Positions 17,074 to 26,800 of a DNA stretch of 64,000 nucleotides are shown here, piece after piece. Each line of letters opens with the position of its first letter. The first letter of the stretch is position 1. The stretch covers positions 62,001-126,000 of the forward strand of contig JAGCNL010000011.1 of the NCBI GenBank assembly GCA_017645945.1, read 5' to 3'. The position numbers and the translations under genes were made by a program. The notes beneath the pieces were generated by a model. The model worked only from the letters and a program-made list of their open reading frames with translations, was not told the DNA's origin and did not search any database. This stretch comes from Salinivirgaceae bacterium. GTDB lineage: Bacteria > Bacteroidota > Bacteroidia > Bacteroidales > SZUA-534.

Positions 17074-20000
17074 CTAACGGAACTTCACATCGGTGTTATA
17101 CTTGACCAGACGCGGGTTAAAACCCAGTTCAAGCTGATGCTGCTGAACCTTGATGCGGGTTTTCATCTTCTTCTTGCGCGTTTCGGTGTCGAATCCGTAT
17201 TTTGAATCGCCATCAATATCGTATGCCAAAAGGTTGAATGACTTCATGTTGTCTTCGTCGGCCAAATTGTCTTTCATCTGCTGCTGCTTCTTCATCACAC
17301 CCTTCCAATTGCCAAACATAATCTCGCCCGGGAAGATTTTAATGTGGTATTCGAAATTATTGTTGGCCATGCCTTGCATCGCAAACAACGACATGTTCAT
17401 GGCGGTTGTCTTTATATCGGTTTGGGGCAGGAACAGTGAGCCGTGGCGCATGAACAAACTGGTCTCAAGTGTCTGGAACTGAATGTTATCCAACTCGCGC
17501 ATGCCCGTGAACTTGTCAAGAGCCTTGAGCATTTCCAAATCGACAATCGCACCGTCCTCAAGTTTCAAACGGCCAAGCACTTTGATTGGCACCATATCGA
17601 TAATTATACTGTCAACGTTCTGTACCTCAAGATAGCCGTCGAGGTCGGTGGTCATCAGGCCGCTCAGGTTTTCTGATGTGACATCGGTCTGGTCGAAGTT
17701 GTCGAACTCAACAAGCAGTTGCTTCAGGTCCATTTTTTCGATGTGGGTGCGGAACCAGACATGCATGAGCGAATCGTTCTTGAACTTGACACGTGCCGAC
17801 GCGTCCATACCGCCCTTGAACGCTCCAAGTCGCAGATTTTCAACCACGGCCACCGTGTCGTTCAGCAGGAATTTGGCTGATACGGTATCAATCGACGATT
17901 TTCCATATTGCAGATGTCCGAGTTTGAACATTCCCTTCACCTCAACCGGATAGCCAAGGGCAAGGAAGCTGTAAGGCGCGGTGTCGGCGGCCATCAGTGA
18001 GTCGGTTGTCAAAACTGAGTCGGCTATAGCAAGCGAATCGGTCTGCGGCAGCGAATCGATAGCAACAACTTCAGGCTCCTGCTTGTCGGCATCGGCCGTT
18101 GAGTCGGTTGGGAAGTTTTGTTCAACCCAAGCGTAATCGAACTCGTCGAGCGAAATTTTTGTCAAAACCTTCAGCTTATTATTGTTCTGCTCAAGCAGGA
18201 AAATCTTCATAACATTCTCAACCACAGTCGAATCCATGTGCAGCTTAAGACCTTTCCAGTCAACGCTCAGGCTATCAACACTGACGGTGTCGTTGGCAAT
18301 TTTGATTTTGCCGTCCAAGCCGCTGAACGTGGCTATATCCTCATACATGTCGGCTCCAACGCCATCGAGGCTGATGCCAACATCGGTGTTGTTGATTATC
18401 AAGTCGTACATCTGCGTGCTGATGGAGTCGAGATTGACCGTTCCGTGCGAATTGACGTTTACCGCCACGCCACCTTCCAACGAGTGTGCAATGCTGTCGG
18501 GCAGCATGTTCATGAAATTGTTGAGTTTGAGGTCGATACCAACGTTGGCCGCGTAGGTCGGCATTTCGAGGTTGCTGACCTTTGCTGTCATAACGATTTT
18601 ACTGTCAGCAATTCCGATATGCAACAGGTTGACATCAACCTTGGTCTTCTTCAAATCGAAAATATCACCACCAATCTTCGCGTCTAACCCCAAGTCATCC
18701 AACGAAATACCATAGTCGGGCAATTTCAGGTTTGTATTGCTTATGGTGATGCCATAATCCTTGAATGCCAACTTCATGTTCAGAGTGTCAACTGCTATCA
18801 CACTGTCCATTGCCACGCATAACCGATTGAGTCCCACAACAATAGATGTGTTGTGCAAAGCCTTCTCGATGAACGCATTGTCAACATTGCCCGTGTAAAC
18901 GCCCGTGGTGTTGGCATTCACATCGATTGACCCAGTTAATTTGCTAATATTCAAGCTGTCAGGAATGAACGGAGCAACCTCGCTCATGTCAACGTGAAGA
19001 TTGGCGTCAACGTTATAACGCGGGCGGTTTATGTTCGATGCCGTGAGTTTTATGGTTCCCGAACTCTTGTTGGTCTCAAAATGCAAACCTTTCAGATTCA
19101 GCCCGATAGTGGCGTCGTTATCACGCTTGCCAGTTGTGAGGTCAACATCAATTCCGATGTTTTTCACCTGCGGATAACCATCCATCAAAACCAAGCCTTT
19201 ATCGAATTTAAGATTGGCATCAACATGCGGATAACGCGTTGTGTCACTTATGTTTCCGTTGACATCAGCGCTGAATTGCAGCTTCCCTTCCAACTTTTTC
19301 ACACCAAACTCTTCGAGCAGGCCGTCGGGCACATATTTGGCAACATCAGAAAAATCGACATTGTCGCAGGTGGCGTGAACGTTGGTGTAGATGCTGTCGG
19401 TTATTCGCGCCGAGCCGCTGATGGCAATTATAATGTCGTCGAGCGAGAGCGACACATCGTTGACGGTGATGTCCTCGCCCACATAATCAACATCGATTTT
19501 AAGTTCGGCCATTTGCAGCTGATTGGCGTTGGTCGAATCGTAATCAACCTCGGTAACTTGCACACTTCCTTTTATTTGCGCCTGAATCAAACTGTCAGAT
19601 AACGCACCTTTTGCGGTAATCTTCGGGATGTAGGCTTTGGCGTGCGCACCAAGTTTGCGGTCGTCATAAATCAGAGTTATATCACTGATTGTCAGCTTTT
19701 CAAGGTCGATAACAAGACCCATGGACGATGTGTCGGTAACCTTTGGCGTGGTGTCGGTCGACATTAGAAAATCATAGCTTGTAGCACCTTCTTTATCAAC
19801 AAGATACTTGATTGTGGCGCCTTTGAATTCCACTTCAGTGATTTCAATCTTGCCGTTTTTCAGCGGCTCTGTTTTGAGCGACACGTAAACCTTTTCGACA
19901 TAGACAAGAGAGTCGGCTTTGGTATTGGTTTTGAAGACCGAGCCGAGGTAAACACCGTTGAGTTCGAGCGTTGCGTATGGGAACGAGCGGATGAATGAGA

Positions 20001-20289
20001 GCGATGTCTGCTCGATGTCGACTGGCGCGTTAAGAATGTTCTGCACCGACGGCAAGGCAAGTTTCACCACCTTGTCGTGAGCAAATTCGGCCACAAGCAA
20101 GAGTCCGACCACTATCAGCAGAATTAATCCAATGAGCCATAAAAAGCACTTTACCAGCACTTTCGGAACCGATATGCGTTTCTTTTTCTTTGGCTCGCTG
20201 GCTGTGTCAGCCGCGCTGTCAGCAGAGGTTTGAGTCTTCACGACATTCTCGTCAGCCGTTTCGGAGGCCGACTTATTGTTCTCGTCCAT
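17074..20289 (-). CDS. AsmA-like envelope protein
   Basis: 1071 residues. A cytoplasmic acidic/Thr-rich N-terminus (about 1-45) is followed by one membrane segment (about 55-78) and a very long periplasmic part built of repeated beta strands with alternating hydrophobic and Asp-rich motifs, typical of AsmA/TamB-like bridge proteins. The start of the periplasmic part (NAPVDIEQTSLSFIRSFPYA...LNGVYL) matches AsmA N-termini. Such proteins are thought to move phospholipid between membranes. ATG 20289 was chosen (MDENNKS); the longer ORF start crosses the TATATTTG promoter box. It is first gene of a three-gene operon. Confidence 0.82.
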   Translation of the reverse strand: MDENNKSASETADENVVKTQTSADSAADTASEPKKKKRISVPKVLVKCFLWLIGLILLIVVGLLLVAEFAHDKVVKLALPSVQNILNAPVDIEQTSLSFIRSFPYATLELNGVYLGSVFKTNTKADSLVYVEKVYVSLKTEPLKNGKIEITEVEFKGATIKYLVDKEGATSYDFLMSTDTTPKVTDTSSMGLVIDLEKLTISDITLIYDDRKLGAHAKAYIPKITAKGALSDSLIQAQIKGSVQVTEVDYDSTNANQLQMAELKIDVDYVGEDITVNDVSLSLDDIIIAISGSARITDSIYTNVHATCDNVDFSDVAKYVPDGLLEEFGVKKLEGKLQFSADVNGNISDTTRYPHVDANLKFDKGLVLMDGYPQVKNIGIDVDLTTGKRDNDATIGLNLKGLHFETNKSSGTIKLTASNINRPRYNVDANLHVDMSEVAPFIPDSLNISKLTGSIDVNANTTGVYTGNVDNAFIEKALHNTSIVVGLNRLCVAMDSVIAVDTLNMKLAFKDYGITISNTNLKLPDYGISLDDLGLDAKIGGDIFDLKKTKVDVNLLHIGIADSKIVMTAKVSNLEMPTYAANVGIDLKLNNFMNMLPDSIAHSLEGGVAVNVNSHGTVNLDSISTQMYDLIINNTDVGISLDGVGADMYEDIATFSGLDGKIKIANDTVSVDSLSVDWKGLKLHMDSTVVENVMKIFLLEQNNNKLKVLTKISLDEFDYAWVEQNFPTDSTADADKQEPEVVAIDSLPQTDSLAIADSVLTTDSLMAADTAPYSFLALGYPVEVKGMFKLGHLQYGKSSIDTVSAKFLLNDTVAVVENLRLGAFKGGMDASARVKFKNDSLMHVWFRTHIEKMDLKQLLVEFDNFDQTDVTSENLSGLMTTDLDGYLEVQNVDSIIIDMVPIKVLGRLKLEDGAIVDLEMLKALDKFTGMRELDNIQFQTLETSLFMRHGSLFLPQTDIKTTAMNMSLFAMQGMANNNFEYHIKIFPGEIMFGNWKGVMKKQQQMKDNLADEDNMKSFNLLAYDIDGDSKYGFDTETRKKKMKTRIKVQQHQLELGFNPRLVKYNTDVKFR

Positions 20290-20312
20290 AGCAAATGTTT
20301 TTTGTCGAACTA

Positions 20313-20320
20313 CAAATATA
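20313..20320 (-). promoter_or_regulatory. -7 box of the AsmA-like operon
   Basis: The reverse strand reads TATATTTG, 23 bp before the ATG at 20289. Confidence 0.5.
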
Positions 20321-20498
20321 ATCGTGAGTTCCAAACATTCGCCTTTTTATCATTTAATTAGTTTTGCGACTCCGATTTTTTTACGCAAATCTCTTAATGT
20401 CCGCGTTTCGGTTTGAAACACAATAAGAAAGCCATGCCGTTGATAGTCTGACAGAATGCTCCAATGGCATTTAATCCGCTCAATTCGAATTTGTTTAA

Positions 20499-20506
20499 TA
20501 CATTTG
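20499..20506 (+). promoter_or_regulatory. -7 box of nfnAB
   Basis: TACATTTG, a perfect TAnnTTTG match about 74 bp before the GTG start. The leader between (about 20513-20580) is AT-rich without an obvious hairpin. The rest of the gap (20321-20498) shows nothing recognisable. Confidence 0.45.
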
Positions 20507-20580
20507 CCCACTTTTTGTATAAACGAACGAAGTGCCGATAATCGGCAAATTGATGATAATCAATAAAAAACATTTATTAA

Positions 20581-21402
20581 GTGAACAAGATTGTTGCAAA
20601 AGAGTACTTCTCTGAGAATGTAGTAAGGCTCGAGATTGAAGCCCCCCTGATTGCCAAATCGCGCAAGGCGGGCAATTTTGTGATAGTTAAGATTGGCGAC
20701 AAAGGCGAGCGTATTCCGCTCACTATCAGCGACGCCAGCATTGAAAAAGGAACCATCGACCTGGTGGTGCAACGCATCGGCGTGTCGTCGCGCAAGCTCA
20801 CCGACCTGAACGTCGGCGACTACGTGACTGACCTTGTAGGCCCGCTTGGCCGCGCAACCGAAATCGAGAATTTCGGCACCGTTCTTGCCTGCGGCGGCGG
20901 TGTAGGTGTTGCCCCGCTTCTGCCGATTGTTGAGGCAATGAAGAAAGCCGGTAACCGCGTGATTTCGATTCTGGCCGCCCGTTCGAAAGACCTTATCATT
21001 CTCGAAGACCAAATGCGTAAATGGTCTGACGAGGTGATTATTATGACCGACGACGGCTCGTACGGCGAACAAGGAAACGTGACCGTTGGTATGGAGAAGG
21101 CCATCGCTAAAGAGAAGATTGACAAGGCTATAGTTATCGGTCCGACCATTATGATGAAATTTGCGTCGCTCACGACAAAGAAATACGAAATCCCAACAGT
21201 GGCCAGCCTTAACACCATTATGGTGGACGGCACCGGAATGTGCGGCGCCTGCCGTGTGACTGTCGATGGCAAAACAAAATTTGTTTGCGTTGACGGTCCT
21301 GAGTTCGATGCCCACAAAATCGATTTCGACGAGGTTATGACACGTATGCGCGCCTACAAAACCGAAGAGGCAGAGGCACTTGCGGCGTTTAACAATAAAT
21401 GA
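20581..21402 (+). CDS. nfnA: NfnA: FAD/[2Fe-2S] subunit of ferredoxin-dependent NADP reductase
   Basis: 273 residues from a GTG start. FAD-binding beta barrel (about 1-95), then the NAD-binding half with ACGGGVGVAPLLP (about 101), then a C-terminal [2Fe-2S] site GTGMCGACRVT...FVC. This is the layout of the small subunit of electron-bifurcating NfnAB, also annotated as sulfide dehydrogenase beta or a PyrK-like protein. With the next gene it would couple NADH, reduced ferredoxin and NADP+. The two genes overlap by ATGA, so translation is coupled. GTG is the only start before the conserved N-terminus. Confidence 0.9.
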   Translation: MNKIVAKEYFSENVVRLEIEAPLIAKSRKAGNFVIVKIGDKGERIPLTISDASIEKGTIDLVVQRIGVSSRKLTDLNVGDYVTDLVGPLGRATEIENFGTVLACGGGVGVAPLLPIVEAMKKAGNRVISILAARSKDLIILEDQMRKWSDEVIIMTDDGSYGEQGNVTVGMEKAIAKEKIDKAIVIGPTIMMKFASLTTKKYEIPTVASLNTIMVDGTGMCGACRVTVDGKTKFVCVDGPEFDAHKIDFDEVMTRMRAYKTEEAEALAAFNNK

Positions 21403-22880
21403 TTACGACTATGACAAAAGAAGAAATATTGGCTCTGCGCAATGAGCCGTGGCGCGATGAGTTGCGCAAGAAGATGAGTCCGAAAGACCGTGGTGCTCTG
21501 GAGCGCGTGAAAATGCCCGAACTAACACCCGACTACCGCGTGAAAACCTTCACCGAGGAGGTTCAGCAGGGTCTGACAAAAGAGATGGCTGTGGCCGAAG
21601 CGCAACGCTGCCTTGACTGCGCCGACCCGTCGTGTATGAAGGGCTGCCCAGTTGGAATCAATATCCCGACTTTCGTTAAACAGATTGAAAACGAGGATTT
21701 TGAGGGCGCTATTGCCACAATCAAACTGACGTCGAGCCTGCCTGCCGTCTGCGGACGGGTCTGCCCGCAGGAAAAACAGTGCGAGGGCAGCTGTATAAAA
21801 CTGAAAATGAAGCAAAAACCAGTGGCCATTGGCTATTTGGAACGCTTCGCCGCCGACTACGAGCGCGAGTCGGGCAAGATGAAAGCCCCGAAGTGCGCCC
21901 CGAAAAACGGCAAGAAGGTCTGCACCGTTGGTTCAGGTCCGTCGGCTTTGGCTTTTGCCGCCGATATGATAAAGTTGGGCTACGATGTGACTGTGTTTGA
22001 GGCACTTCACGAGATTGGCGGCGTGCTGAAATACGGCATTCCCGAGTTCCGTCTGCCAAACAGCGTTGTTGATGCTGAAATCGACACTCTGCGTAAGATG
22101 GGCGTCAACTTCCAACCGAACACAATCATCGGCAAGACAATCAGTTACGAGCAACTGCACGAGATGGGCTTCGACGGCATTTTCGTTGGTTCGGGAGCTG
22201 GTCTGCCGCGCTTTATGAATATCCCAGGCGAGAACCTTATTGGTGTGATGTCATCGAACGAGTATCTGACACGTATCAACCTGATGGGCGCTGGCCGCGG
22301 TCAAGGTTTCGACACTCCAGTGCTGAAAGGCAAGAACGTGGTTGTTTGCGGCGGTGGTAACACAGCAATGGACTCTGCCCGCACAGCAAAACGTATGGGT
22401 GCCGAGACTGTTACTTTGGTTTACCGTCGTGGTCTGGACGAGCTTCCAGCACGTGCCGAGGAGGTTCACCACGCAATGGAGGAAGGCATCGATTTCCACG
22501 TGCTGCACAATCCGCTTGAGTATCATGGCGACGAGAACGGCCGCGTAAAAGAAGCCGTTCTGCAAGTGATGGAGCTGGGTGAGCCTGATGCTTCGGGACG
22601 CCGTTCTCCGGTGCCTGTTGAAGGAAAAACCGAAACCATCCCTGCCGACCTTGTGGTTGTTGCAATCGGTGTATCGCCAAACCCAATTATCCCGACAAAC
22701 TTCAAAGGCCTCGAGATTTCGAAGAAAGGCACAATCGTTGTCGGCGAAGAGACAATGCAATCAGCTGTTAGCGATGTGTTTGCAGGCGGCGACATTGTTC
22801 GCGGTGGTGCAACCGTTATCCTTGCAATGGGTGATGGTCGCAAGGCTGCAGCCAATATGGATGAGTATTTGAAGAAGTAA
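21399..22880 (+). CDS. nfnB: NfnB/GltA: NADPH-binding flavoprotein subunit (glutamate synthase small-chain family)
   Basis: 493 residues. The N-terminal helical domain carries two [4Fe-4S] Cys groups (CLDCADPSCMKGCPVGIN and CGRVCPQEKQCEGSC). The FAD motif VGSGPSALAFA and the NADPH motif VVCGGGNTAMDSARTA follow, and the C-terminal GGDIVRGGATVILAMGDGR closes the FAD site. Alone this could be called glutamate synthase small chain, but no gltB is present and the overlapping nfnA makes NfnB the better call. Translation could start at 21399 or at the in-frame ATG 21411. A terminator follows. Confidence 0.88.
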   Translation: MITTMTKEEILALRNEPWRDELRKKMSPKDRGALERVKMPELTPDYRVKTFTEEVQQGLTKEMAVAEAQRCLDCADPSCMKGCPVGINIPTFVKQIENEDFEGAIATIKLTSSLPAVCGRVCPQEKQCEGSCIKLKMKQKPVAIGYLERFAADYERESGKMKAPKCAPKNGKKVCTVGSGPSALAFAADMIKLGYDVTVFEALHEIGGVLKYGIPEFRLPNSVVDAEIDTLRKMGVNFQPNTIIGKTISYEQLHEMGFDGIFVGSGAGLPRFMNIPGENLIGVMSSNEYLTRINLMGAGRGQGFDTPVLKGKNVVVCGGGNTAMDSARTAKRMGAETVTLVYRRGLDELPARAEEVHHAMEEGIDFHVLHNPLEYHGDENGRVKEAVLQVMELGEPDASGRRSPVPVEGKTETIPADLVVVAIGVSPNPIIPTNFKGLEISKKGTIVVGEETMQSAVSDVFAGGDIVRGGATVILAMGDGRKAAANMDEYLKK

Positions 22881-22914
22881 TTTTGAACGGGCTTTCGCTC
22901 GTTAACGGAATAGA

Positions 22915-22946
22915 AAAAGGGAATCCTGAAGGGTTCCCTTTTTTCT
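22915..22946 (+). terminator. Terminator of nfnAB
   Basis: A 13-bp stem (AAAAAGGGAATCC with its complement, one G-U pair) around a 4-nt loop ends in a T run. Confidence 0.85.
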
Positions 22947-23037
22947 TTCACATCGTGATAAACGGAAATCTGAAAGAGATAAAACGAACGTTGGTCTAAT
23001 AATTTTAATAAACATATGAATTTGATGGGGAAAAGAA

Positions 23038-23045
23038 TATTTTTG
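23038..23045 (+). promoter_or_regulatory. -7 box of the nitroreductase gene
   Basis: TATTTTTG, a perfect TAnnTTTG match 30 bp upstream of the ATG at 23076. Confidence 0.45.
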
Positions 23046-23075
23046 AAACTCATTAATAATTAAATCTCTACAACT

Positions 23076-23717
23076 ATGAAGAAGATTCTTCTTTCAATCG
23101 CATCGGTGGCAGCCGTGACAATGACAAACGCTCAGGACATCAAACTGCCGGCTCCCGATTTCTCGCAACAGTCGACTTCGACTATCGAAGCCTTGAAAAC
23201 ACGTCACTCGGTACGCAGTTTCTCGAACAAGGAACTCACCGACCAACAGTTGAGCAACCTTTGCTGGGCTGCCTGCGGCCAAACACGCGACGCTCAGCAC
23301 ATCACCGCCCCAACGGCAATGAACAAGCAAGAGATTCGGCTTTTCGTCTTCACCAAAAACGGCGCCTTTGAGTACATTGCAAAGGATAACAAACTTGTGA
23401 AGAAGGCCGATGGCGACCATCGCTCACTGATTGCGGGCGGCAAGCAATTCAAGCAGGATTTTGTGATGGACTGCCCCGTTTCGCTGCTGATGGTTATCGA
23501 CTTTGAGAAATTCGGCAGCCAGGACAACCACGCACAGATGATGGGATGCGTTGATGCAGGCATTGTCAGCGAGAACATCAATCTCTACTGCCAGTCGGTG
23601 GGGCTTGCCACTGTACCACGCGCAACACACGACACAGAAGGCCTCAAAACTTTGTTAGGGCTAAACGATAAGCAGCTCCCAATAATGAACAATCCTGTGG
23701 GGTTTGAGAAGAAATAA
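23076..23717 (+). CDS. Secreted nitroreductase-family protein (SagB/ThcOx-like)
   Basis: 213 residues. It opens with an export signal (MKKILLSIASVAAV, cleavage near TNAQ). The FMN-binding nitroreductase fold is indicated by LKTRHSVRSFSNKELTDQQLSNLCWAACGQTR (FMN phosphate-binding Arg and Ser), VDAGIVSENINLYCQSVGLAT and the closing NNPVGF. A nitroreductase with a signal peptide is less usual than the cytoplasmic enzymes; similar secreted ones occur in Bacteroidetes. Substrate unknown. It is monocistronic and convergent with the giant surface protein gene across a shared terminator. Confidence 0.82.
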   Translation: MKKILLSIASVAAVTMTNAQDIKLPAPDFSQQSTSTIEALKTRHSVRSFSNKELTDQQLSNLCWAACGQTRDAQHITAPTAMNKQEIRLFVFTKNGAFEYIAKDNKLVKKADGDHRSLIAGGKQFKQDFVMDCPVSLLMVIDFEKFGSQDNHAQMMGCVDAGIVSENINLYCQSVGLATVPRATHDTEGLKTLLGLNDKQLPIMNNPVGFEKK

Positions 23718-23796
23718 GACCTTCTTACTGGCAAATAATAGAAGGAATCCTTAAGTTTCTTTTTAACAAAATCAACAAGGCTTATTATTCGACAAC

Positions 23797-23831
23797 AAAA
23801 AAGGGGTGGAAGAATTTCCACCCCTTTTTTT
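23797..23831. terminator. Bidirectional terminator between nitroreductase and surface protein genes
   Basis: A perfect inverted repeat (AAAAAAGGGGTGGAA, loop GAAT, complement) has A and T tracts on both sides, so it can terminate both convergent genes. Confidence 0.85.
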
Positions 23832-23887
23832 CTGATATCGGTTGTTGAACTGGCCTGAGATTGACCAGTTCAACATTTGCCTAATCA

Positions 23888-26800
23888 TTAATCATTTATC
23901 ATCACGCGTTTGGCTGCATTACCTGTCTTCACTACGTAAATACCAGTGCCGTTAACCTTAATCTCCGTGCGACCAGCTTCAGGAGCTGTGCGGCTGATTA
24001 AGCGACCCATAGCGTTAAATACGAAGATGTCAGAATCAGCGTTCTCAACTGCAATTGTATTGCCAAAAGCGAAGATTTTGACTGCCTCTGCTGCCTCATC
24101 AGCAACAGCTACACCTGGCTCATCATCCTTCTCGAAGATAGCCGAGAATTCGAAACCACTCTCCTGAACTTGCATTAACAATTCGGCTGTGAGAGTAACG
24201 GTGCGCGGGTTATCGAGCACGCTGTCGCTCCACATTACAAAGTGGTAGCCTGAATCAGGAACGGCTGTGAGAGTGACTGTTGCGCCAAACTCTAACTTGC
24301 CTGTTGAACCAGTGATTTTGCCGAACTTGCCGTTAACGGAGATAGTGATTGCTTCCTTCTCGAACAGAGCAGTAACGGTTGTATCGTTGTTTACAATCAC
24401 TTTGCGAGGATTCTCAATCACGCTGTCGCTCCAGCAAACGAAGTGGTAGCCCACATTTGGTTTTGCGGTAAGTTCTACCTCGTCGCCCCTGTTGTAAGTG
24501 CCTACACCTTCAACTTTACCATTCTGAGCCTCTGCAGTAATCTCGTAAGTTCTGACTGCAAATGATGCTGTTAATGTTGTGTCACCAACAACCTCAATGG
24601 TGCGTTTAGCTGTTTTCTCGCCATCGCTCCATTTATCAAAGCGGTAACCATCATTGGCTGTAGCCTCAAGTGTGGCAGTAGCACCATACTCGTATGTACC
24701 TGCACCAGAAACTGTACCGTTGGCTTCTGCATTAACAGTTACAGTGTAAGTGTTGGCTGCAAATACAGCTGTGAACGACAAGTTGCCTTTGACTGTTTCC
24801 TTACGGGTTGCAGTGGTAACGTCGTCGCTCCATTTAACGAAGTGATAACCCTTGTTGGCAACTGCATTGAGAGTTGCCTCAGCGCCGTAGTTGTACTTGC
24901 CTGTGCCCTCAACCACACCGTTGGTGGCAGTAGCAGTAACATCGTATGAATTGATTGCAAACTCAGCAGTAAATGCCAAATTGCTTGTTACAGTCACCTT
25001 ACGCGATGCCTCAGTTACGCCATCGCTCCATTTAACGAAGCTGTAGCCCTCAGCAGCAGTTGCGGTGAGAGTTGCCTCAGCACCGTGGTTGTAAGTGCCT
25101 GCACCCGTTACAGTGCCGTTGGCTGCGCTAACGGTAACCTCGTAAGTGTTAATTGCAAACTCAGCGGTGAGTGTAAGATTGCTTTCGGCAGCAAACTTAT
25201 ACGGGTTGGCTGTTGCGTCGTTGCTCCATTTAACAAAGTGATAGCCTGCAGCAGGAGTTGCGGTGAGTGTCACCTCAGTGCCGTAATCGTAATTGCCTGC
25301 ACCCGCAACAGTACCATTAGCGACTGCTGTGGCAGCAATTGCGTAGTTGTCGATGGCAAACTCTGCTGTGAACGTTTGCTCTTCTTTAACGGTGATTGAG
25401 AACTCTGCCTCAGTGCTGCCAGTTTCTTTCCACTTAACAAAGTGATAACCCTTGTCAGGAATTGCAGTGATGGTTGCTTTCGAATTGTAAGCATAGAACT
25501 CACCGCCAGTAACCTTACCATGAGCACCAGCAATAACCTCAATCTCGATCGTTCTTGGTCTGAACTGAGCGGTTATTGTTGTATCGCTTGTAATCGTGAT
25601 TTCACGAGATGTCTGTTTATTATTAAGATCATCGCTCCAACGGGCAAAAAGATAACCCTCGGCAGCAGAAGCTGTCAGAGTAACTTTGTCGCCAGTGAGG
25701 CACTCTATAGTGCCTGTTGGTGTTACTGTACCACCCTCAGTAGCATTTACAGTAACAAGGACAAGGTCTTTGTTCTCATCAATGAAGAGCGGTGACAGAA
25801 CCACGTCTTCAACAACAGCTATTCTAAGAGGATTCTCTTTGTTGTCGCTAGCAGTCCAGTCGTTCCAGCGGGCAAACTTATAACCTTCATCAGGTGTGGC
25901 CTCAAACGAAACCTCTCTACCGTAAGTGTACTTGCCGATACCTTTAACGGTACCATTCTCAACTGTCTCAGCCAAAGTCACACTAAATGTATCGATTGCA
26001 AACTCAGCTGACAAAATTGTGTCTTTTTCAAGTGCGAATGTGTACGGATTTTCTGTCTCGCCGTTGCTCCATTTAACAAAGTGATAATGATCAACGGCAG
26101 TAGCAGTGAGGGTTAACTCTTTTCCATATTCATATTCACCATCCTCAGCTCCAGTAACAGTGCCTCGTTTCGCCTCGGTAATTTCAACAACACAAGAATC
26201 AATTACATAGATTGCTGTAACAGTGGTGTCACTCAAAATCTCAATCTCACGACTCTCGTCTGTAACACCATCGCTCCATTCTACAAAATGATAGTGAGCA
26301 GCAGCCTCAGCTGAAATAGACACAACAGTTCCCCATTCGTAAACGGTGGGTTCGTCAAGCGATGGCGTGCCGTTCTCTGCCAGAACTGTGAGTTTGACAG
26401 TGTCGATGGCAAATGCTGCATATATTGTTGAATCGCGGTCAGGTGTAAACGTGAACTGATTTTCGGTGCTCAATACCTCGCCGTTTACGTTGCTCCACTC
26501 AACAAAGTGATGGTGAGCTGCAGGAATTGCTTCGAGCGTAACATCCTCAGTGGCAAGATAATACGAACTGCCTGTTACTGTTCCCATTTCATTTTGATCT
26601 TCTTTGACTTCTGCGGTGATGTAGTAAACCTCATCATCGTCAGAGTAGAAAATGGCCTCAAGAGTTACATCCTCTGTTGCATCAAAGGTATGATCCGAAT
26701 CGGTGCTGCCATCGCTCCAGCGGAGGAACTCATAATTCTCATTGGCCGTGGCCGAAACGGTTACCTCCTTACCATAGGTGACGGTTACCTCTCCGTCTTC

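Noticed and set aside
20560..21315. A 251-codon open frame antisense to nfnA
   Set aside because: Composition is that of a shadow frame and nfnA is unmistakable on the other strand.
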